Notes under the pieces: generated by a model
Seen by the model: only the letters and a program-made list of their open reading frames with translations
What the model was told of the DNA's origin: nothing
Database searches by the model: none
Shown here: in pieces, positions 46,139-55,794 of the stretch
Position numbering within the stretch: position 1 is the stretch's first letter
Layout of the letters: each line of letters starts with the position of its first letter
Made by a program: the position numbers and the translations under genes
NCBI RefSeq assembly: GCF_900109225.1
Contig: NZ_FNZK01000020.1
Span: 1-64,000 of the forward strand
Direction: 5' to 3'
Length of the DNA stretch: 64,000 nucleotides
Origin: Propionispira arboris
Lineage (GTDB): Bacteria > Bacillota > Negativicutes > Selenomonadales > Selenomonadaceae

Positions 46139-48037
46139 TTAAGCAAACCCTAACAGACTGCCAATTTGATATACAAGCAAGGAAACAACCCAAGCAGCAG
46201 CAAACGTATAGATCGCAGCAAAGGCAACCCACTTCCACTTACCCGTTTCTTTCTTGATTGTTCCCAAAGCTGTCACACAAGGTGTATATAACTGGGAAAA
46301 TACCATGAAAGATAATGCGGACAATGCCGTAAAGGATCCCCCCATCGACCCCATGAGCTGTGAGGCTGTATCCACTGCATCTTGAGCATCCGACGATATA
46401 TCAGCTACACCATAGAGTATCCCCATCGTAGAAATAACAGCTTCTTTTGCTAAAATTCCTGTCACAATGGCAGCTCCTGATTCCCAGGCAGCGAAACCAT
46501 GAAAAGCAAAGATTGTCGACATCGCCGCACCAATCGAGGCTAAAAAGCTTTCACTCATTTCCTCTGTTGGTCCATCAAAATTATAATTACTCAAAAACCA
46601 AATTAAAACAGACATGGCAAATATAATTGTACCCGCTTTAATCAAGTACCCTTTTCCTTTATCCCATGTTTCGAGTAAAACAGTCTTCATATCCGGCATT
46701 CTGTATGGCGGAAGTTCCAATAAAAAGGTGCTTTCTTCATCTTTAAAAGTTGTAATATTTAAAACTTTAGCCATAATAATCGCCATAACTACACCCACAA
46801 GATACATACAAAAAACAACATTTGTTGCATTGTCAGGAAAAAACATGGCGGCAAACAGAGCCATAATCGGTAATTTTGCTCCGCAAGTCAAAAATGGTGT
46901 AATCAGTATAGAAATCATACGATCTTTTTCTGAATCCAGTGCTCTGGCACCCATAATCGCCGGAACACCACAGCCAAACCCCATAATCAGCGGCATAACA
47001 CCTTTACCGGTCAAACCTGCACGACGCATGATTGGATCCATAATAAAAGCAACCCGCGCCATATAACCAGTCCCATCTAAAAAGCTTAAACAAAAAAATA
47101 GGGTAAAGATAAGTGGCACAAATGTGAGGACACTGCCCACCCCGGCAACAACACCATCAACAACCAAAGATTTAAGCCAATCTGCAACACCTAACGACAC
47201 TAAAGAATCTTCAATCCATGGTGAAATATCATCACCAATCAATCCATCAAGACCGTCAGCCAAAGGTTGGCCAATCCAAGTAAATGTAATTTCAAATACT
47301 GCATAAATCAAAAGTAATAAGAGCGGTAACGCTAGAAAACCATTGGCGAAAACACGATCGATTTTTTCTGAAGTGCTGGCTCCCACATCCGTAGTTGTAA
47401 CAGCTTGTGCCATAATTTGATCAATCAACGCATAACGAAGAGCAATAATTTCTTCTTCGACTTGTTCTTTGTTTTTGTTATTTGCCGTAAGTTCTTGCAC
47501 TTTAGCAATATGATCTTCAATTATCGAGCTATTATGATAGTTACTCATTACCGTATCCGTAAATACGCCTAATAAATTTTTAATGCTTTTGCTGCTTCTG
47601 CCTACTGTTTCCACAACCGGCATACCAAACTGCTGCTCAAGAATTTTGGTATTAATTTTAAAGCCGCGCTTTTTCGCTTCATCCATCATATTTAAATCAA
47701 TAATAACGGGAATACCATATTCAAGAAATTGAATGGTTAAAAATAAATTACGAGATAAGTTCGATGCATCCACAACATCAACTACAACATCCGGTTTTTC
47801 TTCTAATAAATAATCTATGACGATCTTTTCTTCCGGTGATCTTGCATTAATACTATACGTTCCCGGTAAATCAATAACCGAAATAGCCCGATCATTGTGT
47901 CTTACATACCCGACTTTTTTATCAACCGTAACCCCCGGCCAATTTCCTATTTTCTGTCTTGCACCTGTTAATTCATTAAAAATTGTTGATTTACCCGTGT
48001 TAGGATTACCTGTTAACGCAACGGATAGTGTTGCCAT
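46139..48037 (-). CDS. feoB: Ferrous iron transporter FeoB
   Basis: A 632-residue Fe(II) transporter. The N-terminal G domain has G1 GNPNTGKST, G3 DLPGTYS and a G4-position NMMDEA; the last differs from the classical NKxD, as in other FeoB proteins with NxxD. After a helical GDI-like spacer come about nine membrane helices with the Gate motif PLIMGFGCGVPAIMGAR and a second Gate, TPCVTALGTIKKE. The start at 48037 has GAGGAGTG. Forms an operon with feoA and the Cys-rich gene behind a Fur box. Confidence 0.95.
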   Translation of the reverse strand: MATLSVALTGNPNTGKSTIFNELTGARQKIGNWPGVTVDKKVGYVRHNDRAISVIDLPGTYSINARSPEEKIVIDYLLEEKPDVVVDVVDASNLSRNLFLTIQFLEYGIPVIIDLNMMDEAKKRGFKINTKILEQQFGMPVVETVGRSSKSIKNLLGVFTDTVMSNYHNSSIIEDHIAKVQELTANNKNKEQVEEEIIALRYALIDQIMAQAVTTTDVGASTSEKIDRVFANGFLALPLLLLLIYAVFEITFTWIGQPLADGLDGLIGDDISPWIEDSLVSLGVADWLKSLVVDGVVAGVGSVLTFVPLIFTLFFCLSFLDGTGYMARVAFIMDPIMRRAGLTGKGVMPLIMGFGCGVPAIMGARALDSEKDRMISILITPFLTCGAKLPIMALFAAMFFPDNATNVVFCMYLVGVVMAIIMAKVLNITTFKDEESTFLLELPPYRMPDMKTVLLETWDKGKGYLIKAGTIIFAMSVLIWFLSNYNFDGPTEEMSESFLASIGAAMSTIFAFHGFAAWESGAAIVTGILAKEAVISTMGILYGVADISSDAQDAVDTASQLMGSMGGSFTALSALSFMVFSQLYTPCVTALGTIKKETGKWKWVAFAAIYTFAAAWVVSLLVYQIGSLLGFA

Positions 48038-48068
48038 TCGCACCCACTCCTCATGTTTTGATTTTTTA

Positions 48069-48290
48069 TTACAAAGCACTTACTTGAATTTTTTCTGCAT
48101 CGGCAAGCCGCAGCGATAAATTATAAGACCGAATCGATATAGCCATCGGATCACCCAAGGGAGCCGACGGTAATATTTTAACCGTAGTTCCTTTTATTAA
48201 GCCCATACTCATCAGTCTCTGTTTTAAGGATGAGTGTTCTAAACTCTCTATTTTCACCGTCATACCCGGTGTGGCATCTTTTAATGTCAT
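48069..48290 (-). CDS. feoA: FeoA, SH3-like iron transport accessory protein
   Basis: A 73-residue FeoA: an SH3-like fold with PGMTVKIESLE, LKQRLMSMGLIKGTTVKILPSAPLGDP and RSYNLSLRLADAEKI. The ATG at 48290 has GGAGG at 8 bases; the ATG at 48305 overlaps that site. It regulates or assembles FeoB. First gene of the feo operon. Confidence 0.93.
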   Translation of the reverse strand: MTLKDATPGMTVKIESLEHSSLKQRLMSMGLIKGTTVKILPSAPLGDPMAISIRSYNLSLRLADAEKIQVSAL

Positions 48291-48310
48291 TTTTCTAGCC
48301 TCCATTTAAG

Positions 48311-48328
48311 TGATAATGATTATGATAG
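48311..48328 (-). promoter_or_regulatory. Fur box upstream of feoA
   Basis: TGATAATGATTATGATAG matches the GATAATGATAATCATTATC consensus in most of its positions and lies about 20 bases before the feoA start. Iron-dependent repression of feoAB is the expected role. Confidence 0.8.
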
Positions 48329-48403
48329 CCTTTATCATGTAATTAATATTAAAACGAATCGGCTTTTTTGTCAAGTCAATTGATAAAGATTTTCAATCAT
48401 TTG

Positions 48404-48466
48404 CAAAAAAAGCAAAGATTTAGTAAAATACTGCTTTTAAAGTACTCCACTAAATCTTTGCTTTTT
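48404..48466. terminator. Terminator after btuD (cbiL-btuFCD operon)
   Basis: AAAGCAAAGATTTAGT pairs with ACTAAATCTTTGCTTT; an inner weaker pairing AGTA/TACT occupies the loop. T-runs flank both sides, and it lies 36 bases past the stop codon at 48502. Confidence 0.85.
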
Positions 48467-48501
48467 AGAATTTTTTTCAAAAGAAGCCATTAATTTTCAC
48501 T

Positions 48502-49284
48502 TTATTTCACTAAAGAAATCGGCACTAAAACCTTGTTTCCGTCACGATTGATAAAAAAATCAGCTGTAACACCAAAAACCTTTTCCAACAGGTTCGCGCT
48601 TACTATTTTTTGCGGAGAACCTTGCGCAAAAACACTTTGGTTTTTGATAACTACAAGATCATTCGCATACTGCAGTGCCTGATTCATATCATGCAGAACC
48701 ATGATAATGGTAATATTATATTTTTGCGTCAAACGATCGATAATCTGCATCACTTCAAGTTGATGGGCGATATCCAGATATGTCGTTGGTTCATCTAAAA
48801 GCAAAACTTTTGGTTTTTGTGCTAAAGCCATAGCAATCCAGGTTCGCTGCCGTTCTCCACCCGATAAGGTTGTTACGAACCGATTTTTAAATTCCTCTAT
48901 TTGAGTCTGCTGCATAGCCCATTTGACACATTGCTGATCTTCCTTGTCATTTCTAGAAAACCACCGTTGATAAGGGAAGCGACCATATTGAACCAGCTCT
49001 CCTACCGTCAAATCAGCTGGTACTGACGGATCCTGCGGTAAAATCGCCAGATTGCGCGCCAAATTTTTTTTGCTAAAATCTTTAATATCCTTATTTTCAA
49101 ATAAAACCTGTCCGGTAATATTGTTATTAAGTCCGGACAATGCCTTTAAAAGGGTCGATTTACCAGAGCCGTTCGGCCCGATAATAGCAGTTGTCTTACC
49201 TGTCAAAAAAGAGAGATTGATCTTTGTTAAAATATCTTTATTTTGGATTTTAATTGTTAAATCTCGCGTTTGCATAATCCCCAT
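48502..49284 (-). CDS. btuD: Cobalamin/iron-chelate ABC ATP-binding protein
   Basis: A 260-residue FecE/BtuD-type ATPase: Walker A GPNGSGKSTLLK, Q-loop LPQDPSVPAD, signature LSGGERQRTWIA, Walker B VLLLDEPTTYLD, switch His VLHDMNQ. It starts over the stop codon of the permease gene. The class alone would allow siderophore import, but the operon starts with cbiL behind a cobalamin riboswitch, so a corrinoid or cobalt-related substrate is more likely. Confidence 0.88.
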   Translation of the reverse strand: MGIMQTRDLTIKIQNKDILTKINLSFLTGKTTAIIGPNGSGKSTLLKALSGLNNNITGQVLFENKDIKDFSKKNLARNLAILPQDPSVPADLTVGELVQYGRFPYQRWFSRNDKEDQQCVKWAMQQTQIEEFKNRFVTTLSGGERQRTWIAMALAQKPKVLLLDEPTTYLDIAHQLEVMQIIDRLTQKYNITIIMVLHDMNQALQYANDLVVIKNQSVFAQGSPQKIVSANLLEKVFGVTADFFINRDGNKVLVPISLVK

Positions 49285-50309
49285 TAGAGTTCCCTCCGCA
49301 GTAAAAACAGAAAAAATGGAGCACCAATAAAAGCCATTATAATGCCAACCGGTAACTCAATCGGGGCAAAAGCAATACGGGCAAACGTATCACTGATTGT
49401 CACAACGCTCATTCCAAGTAGAGCTGCCGCTGGCAATAAAAATCGATAATCTGTGCCAATAATGAGGCGCGCGGCGTGCGGTACAATGAGTCCTACAAAA
49501 CCTAAAAGACCAACCACCGCTACAGCGCTTGCTGCCAAAAGTGCCGCAACTGCCGTCATCACAATACGGGTCAGTTCCACATGCAGCCCTAAACCTTTTG
49601 CAAGTTCATCGCCTAATTGTAAAACATTAAGCTGCCGTGAACCTAAAAAGGCAAAAATCATACCGGCAATCGCGTAGGGCAAAATGATTTCGACATGCGG
49701 CCAGCTGCGGGCGGAAAGTCCGCCGACAAGCCACATTAAAGCACCACTTACGCGATCACTATAAAAAATCATCAAGGCAGAAATACCCGAACCTAAAAAG
49801 GCTGACACAGCCACACCAGCCAAAATGACTCGTATGGGACGAATCCCGCCTTTCCAAGCTAAAATATAGATGCAGACTGCCGCTCCCATCGCACCAACAA
49901 AAGCGGCTGGTGTAATGAGATATTCCATATGCGGATATAGTATCATGATAAGAACACCCGTAAGCCCTGCACCAGATGAGATTCCAATAATATGCGGATC
50001 TGCTAAAGGATTTTTCATTACAGCTTGTAATATGGCCCCCGATAATGATAAATTCATCCCGACCAAAGATGCTACAATCGTTCTCGGCAGGCGAATATTC
50101 CAGATAATCTGATCATGTATCCCCACACTTTGTCCAAATAAGGCTTGTAGAATTTCCTGCCAGGAAATAGCAACGGAGCCCAGCATGAGGCTAAGTACCA
50201 CGGCACCGACAGCAAAAAGGGCAAATACCACTAAAACGAGTATTCGCCACATATTTATGCTCATGCCAAATTTTCTATTTTTTTCTTTGCCACTTTTCTT
50301 ATTTTGCAT
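49284..50309 (-). CDS. btuC: Cobalamin-type ABC permease, BtuC/FecCD family (second set)
   Basis: A 341-residue FecCD permease with NIRLPRTIVASLVGMNLSLSGAILQAVMKNPLADPHIIGISSGAG and GLLGFVGLIVPHAARLIIGTDYR. The ATG at 50309 (AGAGG upstream) overlaps the btuF end by 11 bases; a longer frame to 50372 runs inside btuF and is unsupported. Functions with the flanking lipoprotein and ATPase. Confidence 0.9.
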   Translation of the reverse strand: MQNKKSGKEKNRKFGMSINMWRILVLVVFALFAVGAVVLSLMLGSVAISWQEILQALFGQSVGIHDQIIWNIRLPRTIVASLVGMNLSLSGAILQAVMKNPLADPHIIGISSGAGLTGVLIMILYPHMEYLITPAAFVGAMGAAVCIYILAWKGGIRPIRVILAGVAVSAFLGSGISALMIFYSDRVSGALMWLVGGLSARSWPHVEIILPYAIAGMIFAFLGSRQLNVLQLGDELAKGLGLHVELTRIVMTAVAALLAASAVAVVGLLGFVGLIVPHAARLIIGTDYRFLLPAAALLGMSVVTISDTFARIAFAPIELPVGIIMAFIGAPFFLFLLRREL

Positions 50310-51255
50310 CTTTAAATACCTCTGGGTAAACCAATTTTGCCATAGTCTCAACAGCGTTTGGATAATCAACACCTGGGTTTAACAAGAACAAATTTTGTGG
50401 TAAAAAGTAAAGTTGTTTATTTTTTACCGCTCGTAATGAACTCCATGCCGGATTGTTTTCAACATTAGCAGACATGCTTTTTTTGATTTCATCCATTTTA
50501 CCCATACTGGTAACAAAAATAATATCTGGATCTTGCTCAACTAATGTTTCCAAACTATAAGGCGTAGCATCCGGGTCTTTTTCTAACGGCTGCCCCGTTG
50601 CTGCTACATTCATAAACCCTAATGATTTTGCAATACTGCCCGCAATACTACCGTCCAGTTCCACGGTTACATTTTGCGCTGTACTATGTAAAATAGCCAC
50701 TTTTTTATGTTCAGATGGCATTTTCGCCTTAATAGCTTCCACCGAATCATCCATTGATTTTATTAAATCGTCACCTTTTTGTACTTCTCCTGTAATCGAA
50801 GCAAAAAGTTTAATTTTCGCTTTAACATCTTCATATGTTTTCATTTGCAATACAATCACAGGAATATGATTGCTCTCTAAAATCGGCACAAACTTATCAT
50901 TAACGCCTTTAAAGGCAATTACCAGATCTGGCTGTAACGCAATCACTTTTTCGATATTAACTTGATAAAATGCACCAACTTCTTCAATCGGTTCAGCAAA
51001 TTCTGGAACCCCGGTTTTGGAGCTCACCCGACCAACAATATTAGCCTTAACAGCCCCCAATGGTTCAAGAAAAGAAGTTGATAATGCTACAATACGTTCT
51101 GGTTTCTTAGTAAGAACCACAGTCCGGTTTACATCATCTTGGATCGTCAGATATTGTGCTGAAGCTTCTGGCGATGTCTTAGTTGACGTACAAGCCGCTG
51201 CCAGTAAACAAACACACAAGCTCAATAAAACCATTAACCATTTATATTTTGACAT
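50299..51255 (-). CDS. btuF: Periplasmic binding lipoprotein, BtuF/FecB type (third)
   Basis: A 318-residue lipoprotein (lipobox LLAAAC) with the class III fold: KPERIVALSTSFLEPLGAV, QPDLVIAFKG, and EQDPDIIFVTSMG. It is less similar to the two other BtuF-like proteins in the window than those are to each other. It sits 24 bases behind cbiL. The likely ligand is a corrinoid, judged from the riboswitch; a metal chelate is an alternative. Confidence 0.83.
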   Translation of the reverse strand: MSKYKWLMVLLSLCVCLLAAACTSTKTSPEASAQYLTIQDDVNRTVVLTKKPERIVALSTSFLEPLGAVKANIVGRVSSKTGVPEFAEPIEEVGAFYQVNIEKVIALQPDLVIAFKGVNDKFVPILESNHIPVIVLQMKTYEDVKAKIKLFASITGEVQKGDDLIKSMDDSVEAIKAKMPSEHKKVAILHSTAQNVTVELDGSIAGSIAKSLGFMNVAATGQPLEKDPDATPYSLETLVEQDPDIIFVTSMGKMDEIKKSMSANVENNPAWSSLRAVKNKQLYFLPQNLFLLNPGVDYPNAVETMAKLVYPEVFKDAK

Positions 51256-51279
51256 GCTTTTACCTCACCATAAATTTTT

Positions 51280-51978
51280 CTATTTGCGTCTTGCCAAAAT
51301 CGTTGAAAGATAATTAACTTTTTTATCTTTTTCGGCTACAAGATCACTGATTCTGACTTCATCCGGCAAACCGCAGCGACTAAGCATAACAGCATTATCA
51401 ATCATTTCATTTTCAACTAAAGTGTCGACAATCGAAGAAAAATTCTTATATACTTTCATCAAAACTACATTATCGGTTACAGCCATAACTTGTTTAATTT
51501 TTTCTGGATCAGCTGTAGCGGGAATTACACTTAATATATCATTTCCCTCAACTAATGGATACCCAAGTTTACTGCCGATTGCACAAAAAGCTGGAATACC
51601 CGGTATCGTCTCAATAGGGAATCCTTCATGTTCAAGCAAACGATATACATAAATATACGTACTATAAAACATCGGATCACCCAATGTTAAAAATGCAATT
51701 TTTTTGCCAGCTTTTAAAAGCGCGAGAATTTCGTTTTTATTGGTCTCCCAAGCTGCTGTTGACTCTTCAAACTTCACTACCATCGGAAAAACCTGATAAA
51801 CGATTTCAATATCTTTTTTTAGATAAGGACGCGCAATCGATAAAGCAACGCTGCCATCTTTCTTCTCCGTTTTCGGGGCAATAATAATATCGACTTCCTT
51901 CATAATATTGATTGCCTTGACTGTTAATAGTTCCGGATCTCCCGGACCAACACCTATACCATAAAAAATGCCCGACAT
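51280..51978 (-). CDS. cbiL: Cobalt-factor II / precorrin-2 C20-methyltransferase
   Basis: A 232-residue uroporphyrinogen-III methylase-type enzyme: GIGVGPGDPELLTVKA at the N-terminus, LTLGDPMFYSTYIYVY, and ETIPGIPAFCAIGSKLG, all CbiL/CobI hallmarks. It methylates C20 with SAM in anaerobic corrin synthesis. It has AGGAGG and is the first gene behind riboswitch 4. It is the only corrin-ring enzyme besides the CbiK proteins in this window. Confidence 0.92.
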   Translation of the reverse strand: MSGIFYGIGVGPGDPELLTVKAINIMKEVDIIIAPKTEKKDGSVALSIARPYLKKDIEIVYQVFPMVVKFEESTAAWETNKNEILALLKAGKKIAFLTLGDPMFYSTYIYVYRLLEHEGFPIETIPGIPAFCAIGSKLGYPLVEGNDILSVIPATADPEKIKQVMAVTDNVVLMKVYKNFSSIVDTLVENEMIDNAVMLSRCGLPDEVRISDLVAEKDKKVNYLSTILARRK

Positions 51979-52060
51979 AACGTCCTCCTAAAATATAAAG
52001 CATATGTAAATATACTTCGTTTTATTATACAAAATCAACTGCATGATTTATAAATTCATG

Positions 52061-52096
52061 CAAAAAAACGAGCCTTTTTCGCGAAGAAAAAGGCTC
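52061..52096 (-). terminator. Riboswitch-4 terminator
   Basis: On the minus strand GAGCCTTTTTC and GAAAAAGGCTC pair around TTCGC, followed by GTTTTTTTG. It lies between riboswitch 4 and cbiL. Confidence 0.9.
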
Positions 52097-52121
52097 ACCT
52101 AATATAATCAATGAACAAAAT

Positions 52122-52317
52122 CCCCTCCCCATCTCTCGCGGGTACAACGGTGATCGCTAAACAGGCAGTTCTCCTGACTTTGGATCATCACGACTTCAAG
52201 CCTTCCCAAAACAATTTGTTTCAGTGACATTTTATGAAGCTATTCCCCATTACAGTGGCGGGACCGCGTTGGCATTAAACCAAACTTCCCTATTAAGCCC
52301 TCACGGGCACCTGTTCC
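52122..52317 (-). promoter_or_regulatory. Cobalamin riboswitch 4, before cbiL-btuF-btuC-btuD
   Basis: Same architecture as the other three: 5' AACAGGTGCCC, the GCCACTGT core, B12 box GTCAGGAGAACTGCCTGTT and a 3' end near GGGGAGGGGA. It is the most diverged of the four, with changes in the peripheral P6-like region. It controls corrin synthesis and uptake, the classical use. Confidence 0.92.
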
Positions 52318-52361
52318 AATACAATATAATTGTCTGTAAACATTGAATCATTTACTCGTTT

Positions 52362-52390
52362 ATAGTACACCGATTTGAGAAATGTGTCAA
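52362..52390 (-). promoter_or_regulatory. Promoter of riboswitch 4
   Basis: On the minus strand: -35 TTGACA (52385-52390), 17-base spacer, -10 TACTAT (52362-52367), about 45 bases before the riboswitch 5' strand. Confidence 0.75.
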
Positions 52391-52444
52391 TAAAAAAAGA
52401 GATTTGTATGTTATATAGGAATAATCAAATTTTATGCATAAGCA

Positions 52445-54409
52445 TTAATGAATCGAAAATTTATTGATTTCTTCTCTAAGTTCTACAGCCATTTGTGCTA
52501 ATGCTCCAGCTGCCGTTTTAATTTCCTGTACGGATGCTCCTTGGGATTCATTCTTTGAAGCAATTTGTTCAATCCCATCAACATTTGTATGAAGGAAGGT
52601 CGATATATCCTGTACAGCTTTTTCCATTTTCACACTGCCTGTTTTTTGTTTTATTGCCAGTTGTAAAATATGGTTAACTTGTTCATTCAAGCTTTCCACC
52701 GATGCATAAATTTCTTTAAATGCATCACCAGCTTGACGAACCGACAAAACTCCTTTATCAACTTCTGAGCGACTTTTTTCCATGGTAACTACCGCTGTTA
52801 ATGTTTCCTGTTTCACTTCGTTAATAATGGTCGCAATTTCATTGGCAGCAAGTTCTGATTGCGCCGCCAGCTTACTTACTTCTTCCGCAACGACTGAGAA
52901 CCCTCTACCGTGTTCACCAGCTCTGGCTGCTTCAATAGCCGCATTGAGTGCCAACAAATTAGTCTGCCCGGCAATACCGGCAATCGTATCGACAATCTGT
53001 CCAATTTTTTTTGATTTTTCTCCAAGTGAATCAATAACTTGTGCCGTTGCATTCACGTCGGTTTGAATATGAGTAATCTTATCAATCGCATCTTCCGACT
53101 GGCGGGCACCATGGCTCGCGGTCTCTTTGCTGCTGGTCGCTGATCTTACTACTTCTTCAGCTGAAAGCACTGACGCTTCAATGTGCCCGACAATTTCTTG
53201 AATGACAGCAACCGATTGTTCAGATATCAGCACTTTTTCTTTTGTGTCTGTCACAACACGGTTTACAGTCGTTAATACATCATCACTCAGATGTCCCACC
53301 GAATCAATGGAGGCCGACAATTCTTCTGATGAGGCGGATACCGTTTCAGAAGCTTCCGATGTTTTTAGAATCAGTGTCTTAAGATGCTTAACCATTAAAT
53401 TAAACTGCGCTGTAAGTTCATTGATTTCAGTTGCACCCTGTATTTCGATGGCATGCGATAAATCGCCCTGTGAAATTCGTTTTGCCGCTTCCATTAAAGA
53501 ATGAATCGGATCAACAATTCCTTTCGCCACCCGAAAAGCAACAAATATACTAATCAGTACAGCTAAAATTAAAATCACCAACATCACTAAAGCATTTTTT
53601 AATGCTGCTTCGTATACTTCACGCGTTGGTTCATAGGTAATAACACCCCAATGATAGGATTCAACTGGTGCATATGTAATCAAACTGTCGATCCCAGTCG
53701 TAGACTGTCCTTCAGCCGATCCCGCTGTTCCGGCAATAACTTTGCTGACATAATCATATTTAGAAAAATTTTCTTTATTTTCTATTTTATCTTTATCCGG
53801 ATGTGCCATAACTGTACCTTTATCATCAACGATATCCATATAGCCAGCCGCACCTATTTTGGTATTATCCGTAATATCCCATAAAGATTTAAGCGATACG
53901 TCCGATGCCACAACACCAATAACGTTGCCCGTATTATTAAGGATTGGCGCCGCCATCGTTACGCAAAGGCCTTTTGTACTAGCTGAGATGTATGCAGGTG
54001 TCGCAAAAGACTTGCCTTGCATCGCTGCCTGAAAATAATCACGATCCGCACGATTGCTATTGCTGCCGCTTGTTCTGGCAATTTGCTGCCCAGATGCATC
54101 CAAAACGGCAATCAATTCAAACTGAGAATTTTTCTTTTGAATATCCACCAATGCCTGTTTTAATGTCGCAGAATCCATACTCTGTGCCATTGGCATCGCT
54201 GCCACCGCGGCGTTTACGCCTTCTGCATTATCCATTGAACGCTTAATGCCCGCAGCAATTTCTCGGTTTAAATTTAAATTTGCTGTCAGTGTGCTTTCAC
54301 GCAAATTTGTCATACTCACATACCCGTTGATAATCGTTCCAGCCAATACAGGAATACAAGCAAATAAGGCTAAAAGTACAATCAATCTTGTTTTTAAACT
54401 ACCTTGCAA
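52445..54409 (-). CDS. Methyl-accepting chemotaxis protein with periplasmic dCache-type sensor
   Basis: A 654-residue receptor: N-terminal transmembrane helix (residues about 8-30), a periplasmic Cache-type domain (RADRDYFQAAMQGKSFATPAYIS, VGVVASDVSLKSLWD), a second helix (ALVMLVILILAVLISIFVAF), HAMP, and a cytoplasmic signalling domain with the conserved hairpin tip EISKLAAQSE-type sequence and [31 protein letters not shown]. The start is TTG at 54409 with AGGAGGAG upstream. The Cache form suggests small organic ligands such as amino or carboxylic acids. Confidence 0.93.
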   Translation of the reverse strand: MQGSLKTRLIVLLALFACIPVLAGTIINGYVSMTNLRESTLTANLNLNREIAAGIKRSMDNAEGVNAAVAAMPMAQSMDSATLKQALVDIQKKNSQFELIAVLDASGQQIARTSGSNSNRADRDYFQAAMQGKSFATPAYISASTKGLCVTMAAPILNNTGNVIGVVASDVSLKSLWDITDNTKIGAAGYMDIVDDKGTVMAHPDKDKIENKENFSKYDYVSKVIAGTAGSAEGQSTTGIDSLITYAPVESYHWGVITYEPTREVYEAALKNALVMLVILILAVLISIFVAFRVAKGIVDPIHSLMEAAKRISQGDLSHAIEIQGATEINELTAQFNLMVKHLKTLILKTSEASETVSASSEELSASIDSVGHLSDDVLTTVNRVVTDTKEKVLISEQSVAVIQEIVGHIEASVLSAEEVVRSATSSKETASHGARQSEDAIDKITHIQTDVNATAQVIDSLGEKSKKIGQIVDTIAGIAGQTNLLALNAAIEAARAGEHGRGFSVVAEEVSKLAAQSELAANEIATIINEVKQETLTAVVTMEKSRSEVDKGVLSVRQAGDAFKEIYASVESLNEQVNHILQLAIKQKTGSVKMEKAVQDISTFLHTNVDGIEQIASKNESQGASVQEIKTAAGALAQMAVELREEINKFSIH

Positions 54410-54770
54410 AGTTTTCTCCTCCTAGTTGAATCTTAAGAATATAATACTATGATGTACAAGCTCAATATACTAATAGGTCTATAGAATCCGACAAGAAACT
54501 AAGTAAAAGTTTTCTGACTATTTTAATATAATATCTTATCATTAATACAAAATATGATTAATACATGTAATAAATATAGTATAGGTCACAAAAATCAGCC
54601 GCTTGTTTCTTGGCTTTCGTACATATAGATGTATTTCTATTTTGCTGGAATAATGAATTTTCAAGGACAATAAATTCATCAATACACCCTAATAAGTATA
54701 CCACTAATTCAAAAAAATTTCACATTTCAAGTTGTTTCGTTATGCATCGAAAGAATCGACTGGTATTCCA
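54410..54770. other. AT-rich gap between the chemotaxis gene and cytosolic cbiK
   Basis: This 361-base gap should contain the chemotaxis gene promoter on the minus strand. I see no tRNA, hairpin terminator, clear sigma-28-type promoter or open frame in it. Confidence 0.5.
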
Positions 54771-55577
54771 CTAATTCTTCAATTCTAAAGCAGCCTGAAT
54801 ATGTTGTATGTAAATGTCTTGAAATGCCTCATTTTCACCCAAACCTTTTGTATAAATACGAACGCTAAAACCAGCATGTTTTAATTTATTCAGCCATGAA
54901 TCCGGCGATTCACCTGCCATATCCTGCATAATATGCATGCCTCCAGCTAAAAGCAGTGGCATTAAATATATATTTTTTTTATTTTTATTTTTTAACCTGG
55001 CAATTACATCCTCAAGTCCAGGATAATCAGTAGGTTCAAGAACTCCAATCGTAATCGGAAGGTTCAGTTCATCTGCTTTTCGCTGCAAAATTTCATAAAT
55101 AGGATTATGCTGGTGCGGTGAACCATGTCCCATAAGTACAACTTCTTCTGTTTTCGCCAACGATACGATTTGCTGTAAAATACATTTTAGCCCGATCCTG
55201 TAATCATCTTTGTCAGGTATTTCATCTTCAACCGAAAACACGGGACTGCCTACCTTGAGCTTTGGAAAGACTGTTTTATAGACTTCACTCACGGCGATTA
55301 TTTTATTTTCATATTCCTCACCAGGCGTCAAATGAGTTGGCTGTATCACGACTTCCTCATATTGTTCCTGCTGCAATTTAGTTAAAACTTCCGGCAGGGA
55401 ATCAATGTGTATATTTTGCTTTCTAAGTTTCTTTAAAATAAACATGGATGTAAATGCTGTGCAAACTGTGTAATCGGGAAAAAACTGTTTTATTTTTAAA
55501 ACAATAGAGTCAAGGCATTTTAGGCGAATGTGCTCATCCACGACGCCAAAGCTTACCAGTATAATTGCTTTTTTCAT
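54771..55577 (-). CDS. cbiK: Sirohydrochlorin cobaltochelatase CbiK, cytosolic
   Basis: A 268-residue class II chelatase without a signal peptide, starting directly with KKAIILVSFGVVDEH. The first metal His is in VVLMGHGSPHQHNPIYE, and the second in LLLAGGMHIMQDMAGE followed by SPDSW. It inserts Co into sirohydrochlorin in the cytosol for anaerobic cobalamin synthesis. It is only distantly similar to the exported copy at 36913. It follows the tRNA pair; no riboswitch is seen upstream. Confidence 0.92.
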   Translation of the reverse strand: MKKAIILVSFGVVDEHIRLKCLDSIVLKIKQFFPDYTVCTAFTSMFILKKLRKQNIHIDSLPEVLTKLQQEQYEEVVIQPTHLTPGEEYENKIIAVSEVYKTVFPKLKVGSPVFSVEDEIPDKDDYRIGLKCILQQIVSLAKTEEVVLMGHGSPHQHNPIYEILQRKADELNLPITIGVLEPTDYPGLEDVIARLKNKNKKNIYLMPLLLAGGMHIMQDMAGESPDSWLNKLKHAGFSVRIYTKGLGENEAFQDIYIQHIQAALELKN

Positions 55578-55599
55578 TTGTGACCACCTTTCTTATATA

Positions 55600-55635
55600 A
55601 AAAAAAGAATTAGAAACGAATCGTCTCTAATTCTA
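55600..55635 (-). terminator. Terminator after the tRNA pair
   Basis: On the minus strand GAATTAGAGACGA pairs with TCGTTTCTAATTC, followed by eight T. It ends the tRNA-Arg/tRNA-His transcript. Confidence 0.9.
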
Positions 55636-55690
55636 CTACAATTTCATTTTATTTGCTAAAAAAAAATTTCGGACAAAATACAAGAATAAA

Positions 55691-55767
55691 TGGGGTGACT
55701 GGAGGGAATCGAACCCTCGAATACCGGAGCCACAATCCGGCGTGTTAACCACTTCACCACAACCACC
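55691..55767 (-). tRNA. tRNA-His (GTG)
   Basis: Cloverleaf on the minus strand with acceptor stem GTGGTTG/CAGTCAC, T-arm GGTTCGATTCC and anticodon loop ATTGTGGC (GTG). The extra G at -1, a histidine tRNA identity mark, faces a C discriminator. CCA is encoded. Confidence 0.96.
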
Positions 55768-55794
55768 ATATTTAAAATCCATAACGAAGAAAAT

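Noticed and set aside
46092-46238. Cys-rich N-terminal extension of the FeoB-associated protein
   Set aside because: The extension overlaps the feoB 3' end in another frame; the ATG at 46091 has its own good ribosome site and gives the normal family length.
29171-52317. Four long similar repeats of about 200 bases considered as mobile repeats or a CRISPR-like array
   Set aside because: They carry the cobalamin riboswitch core and B12 box, are single copies before corrinoid or mutase genes, and show compensatory base changes.
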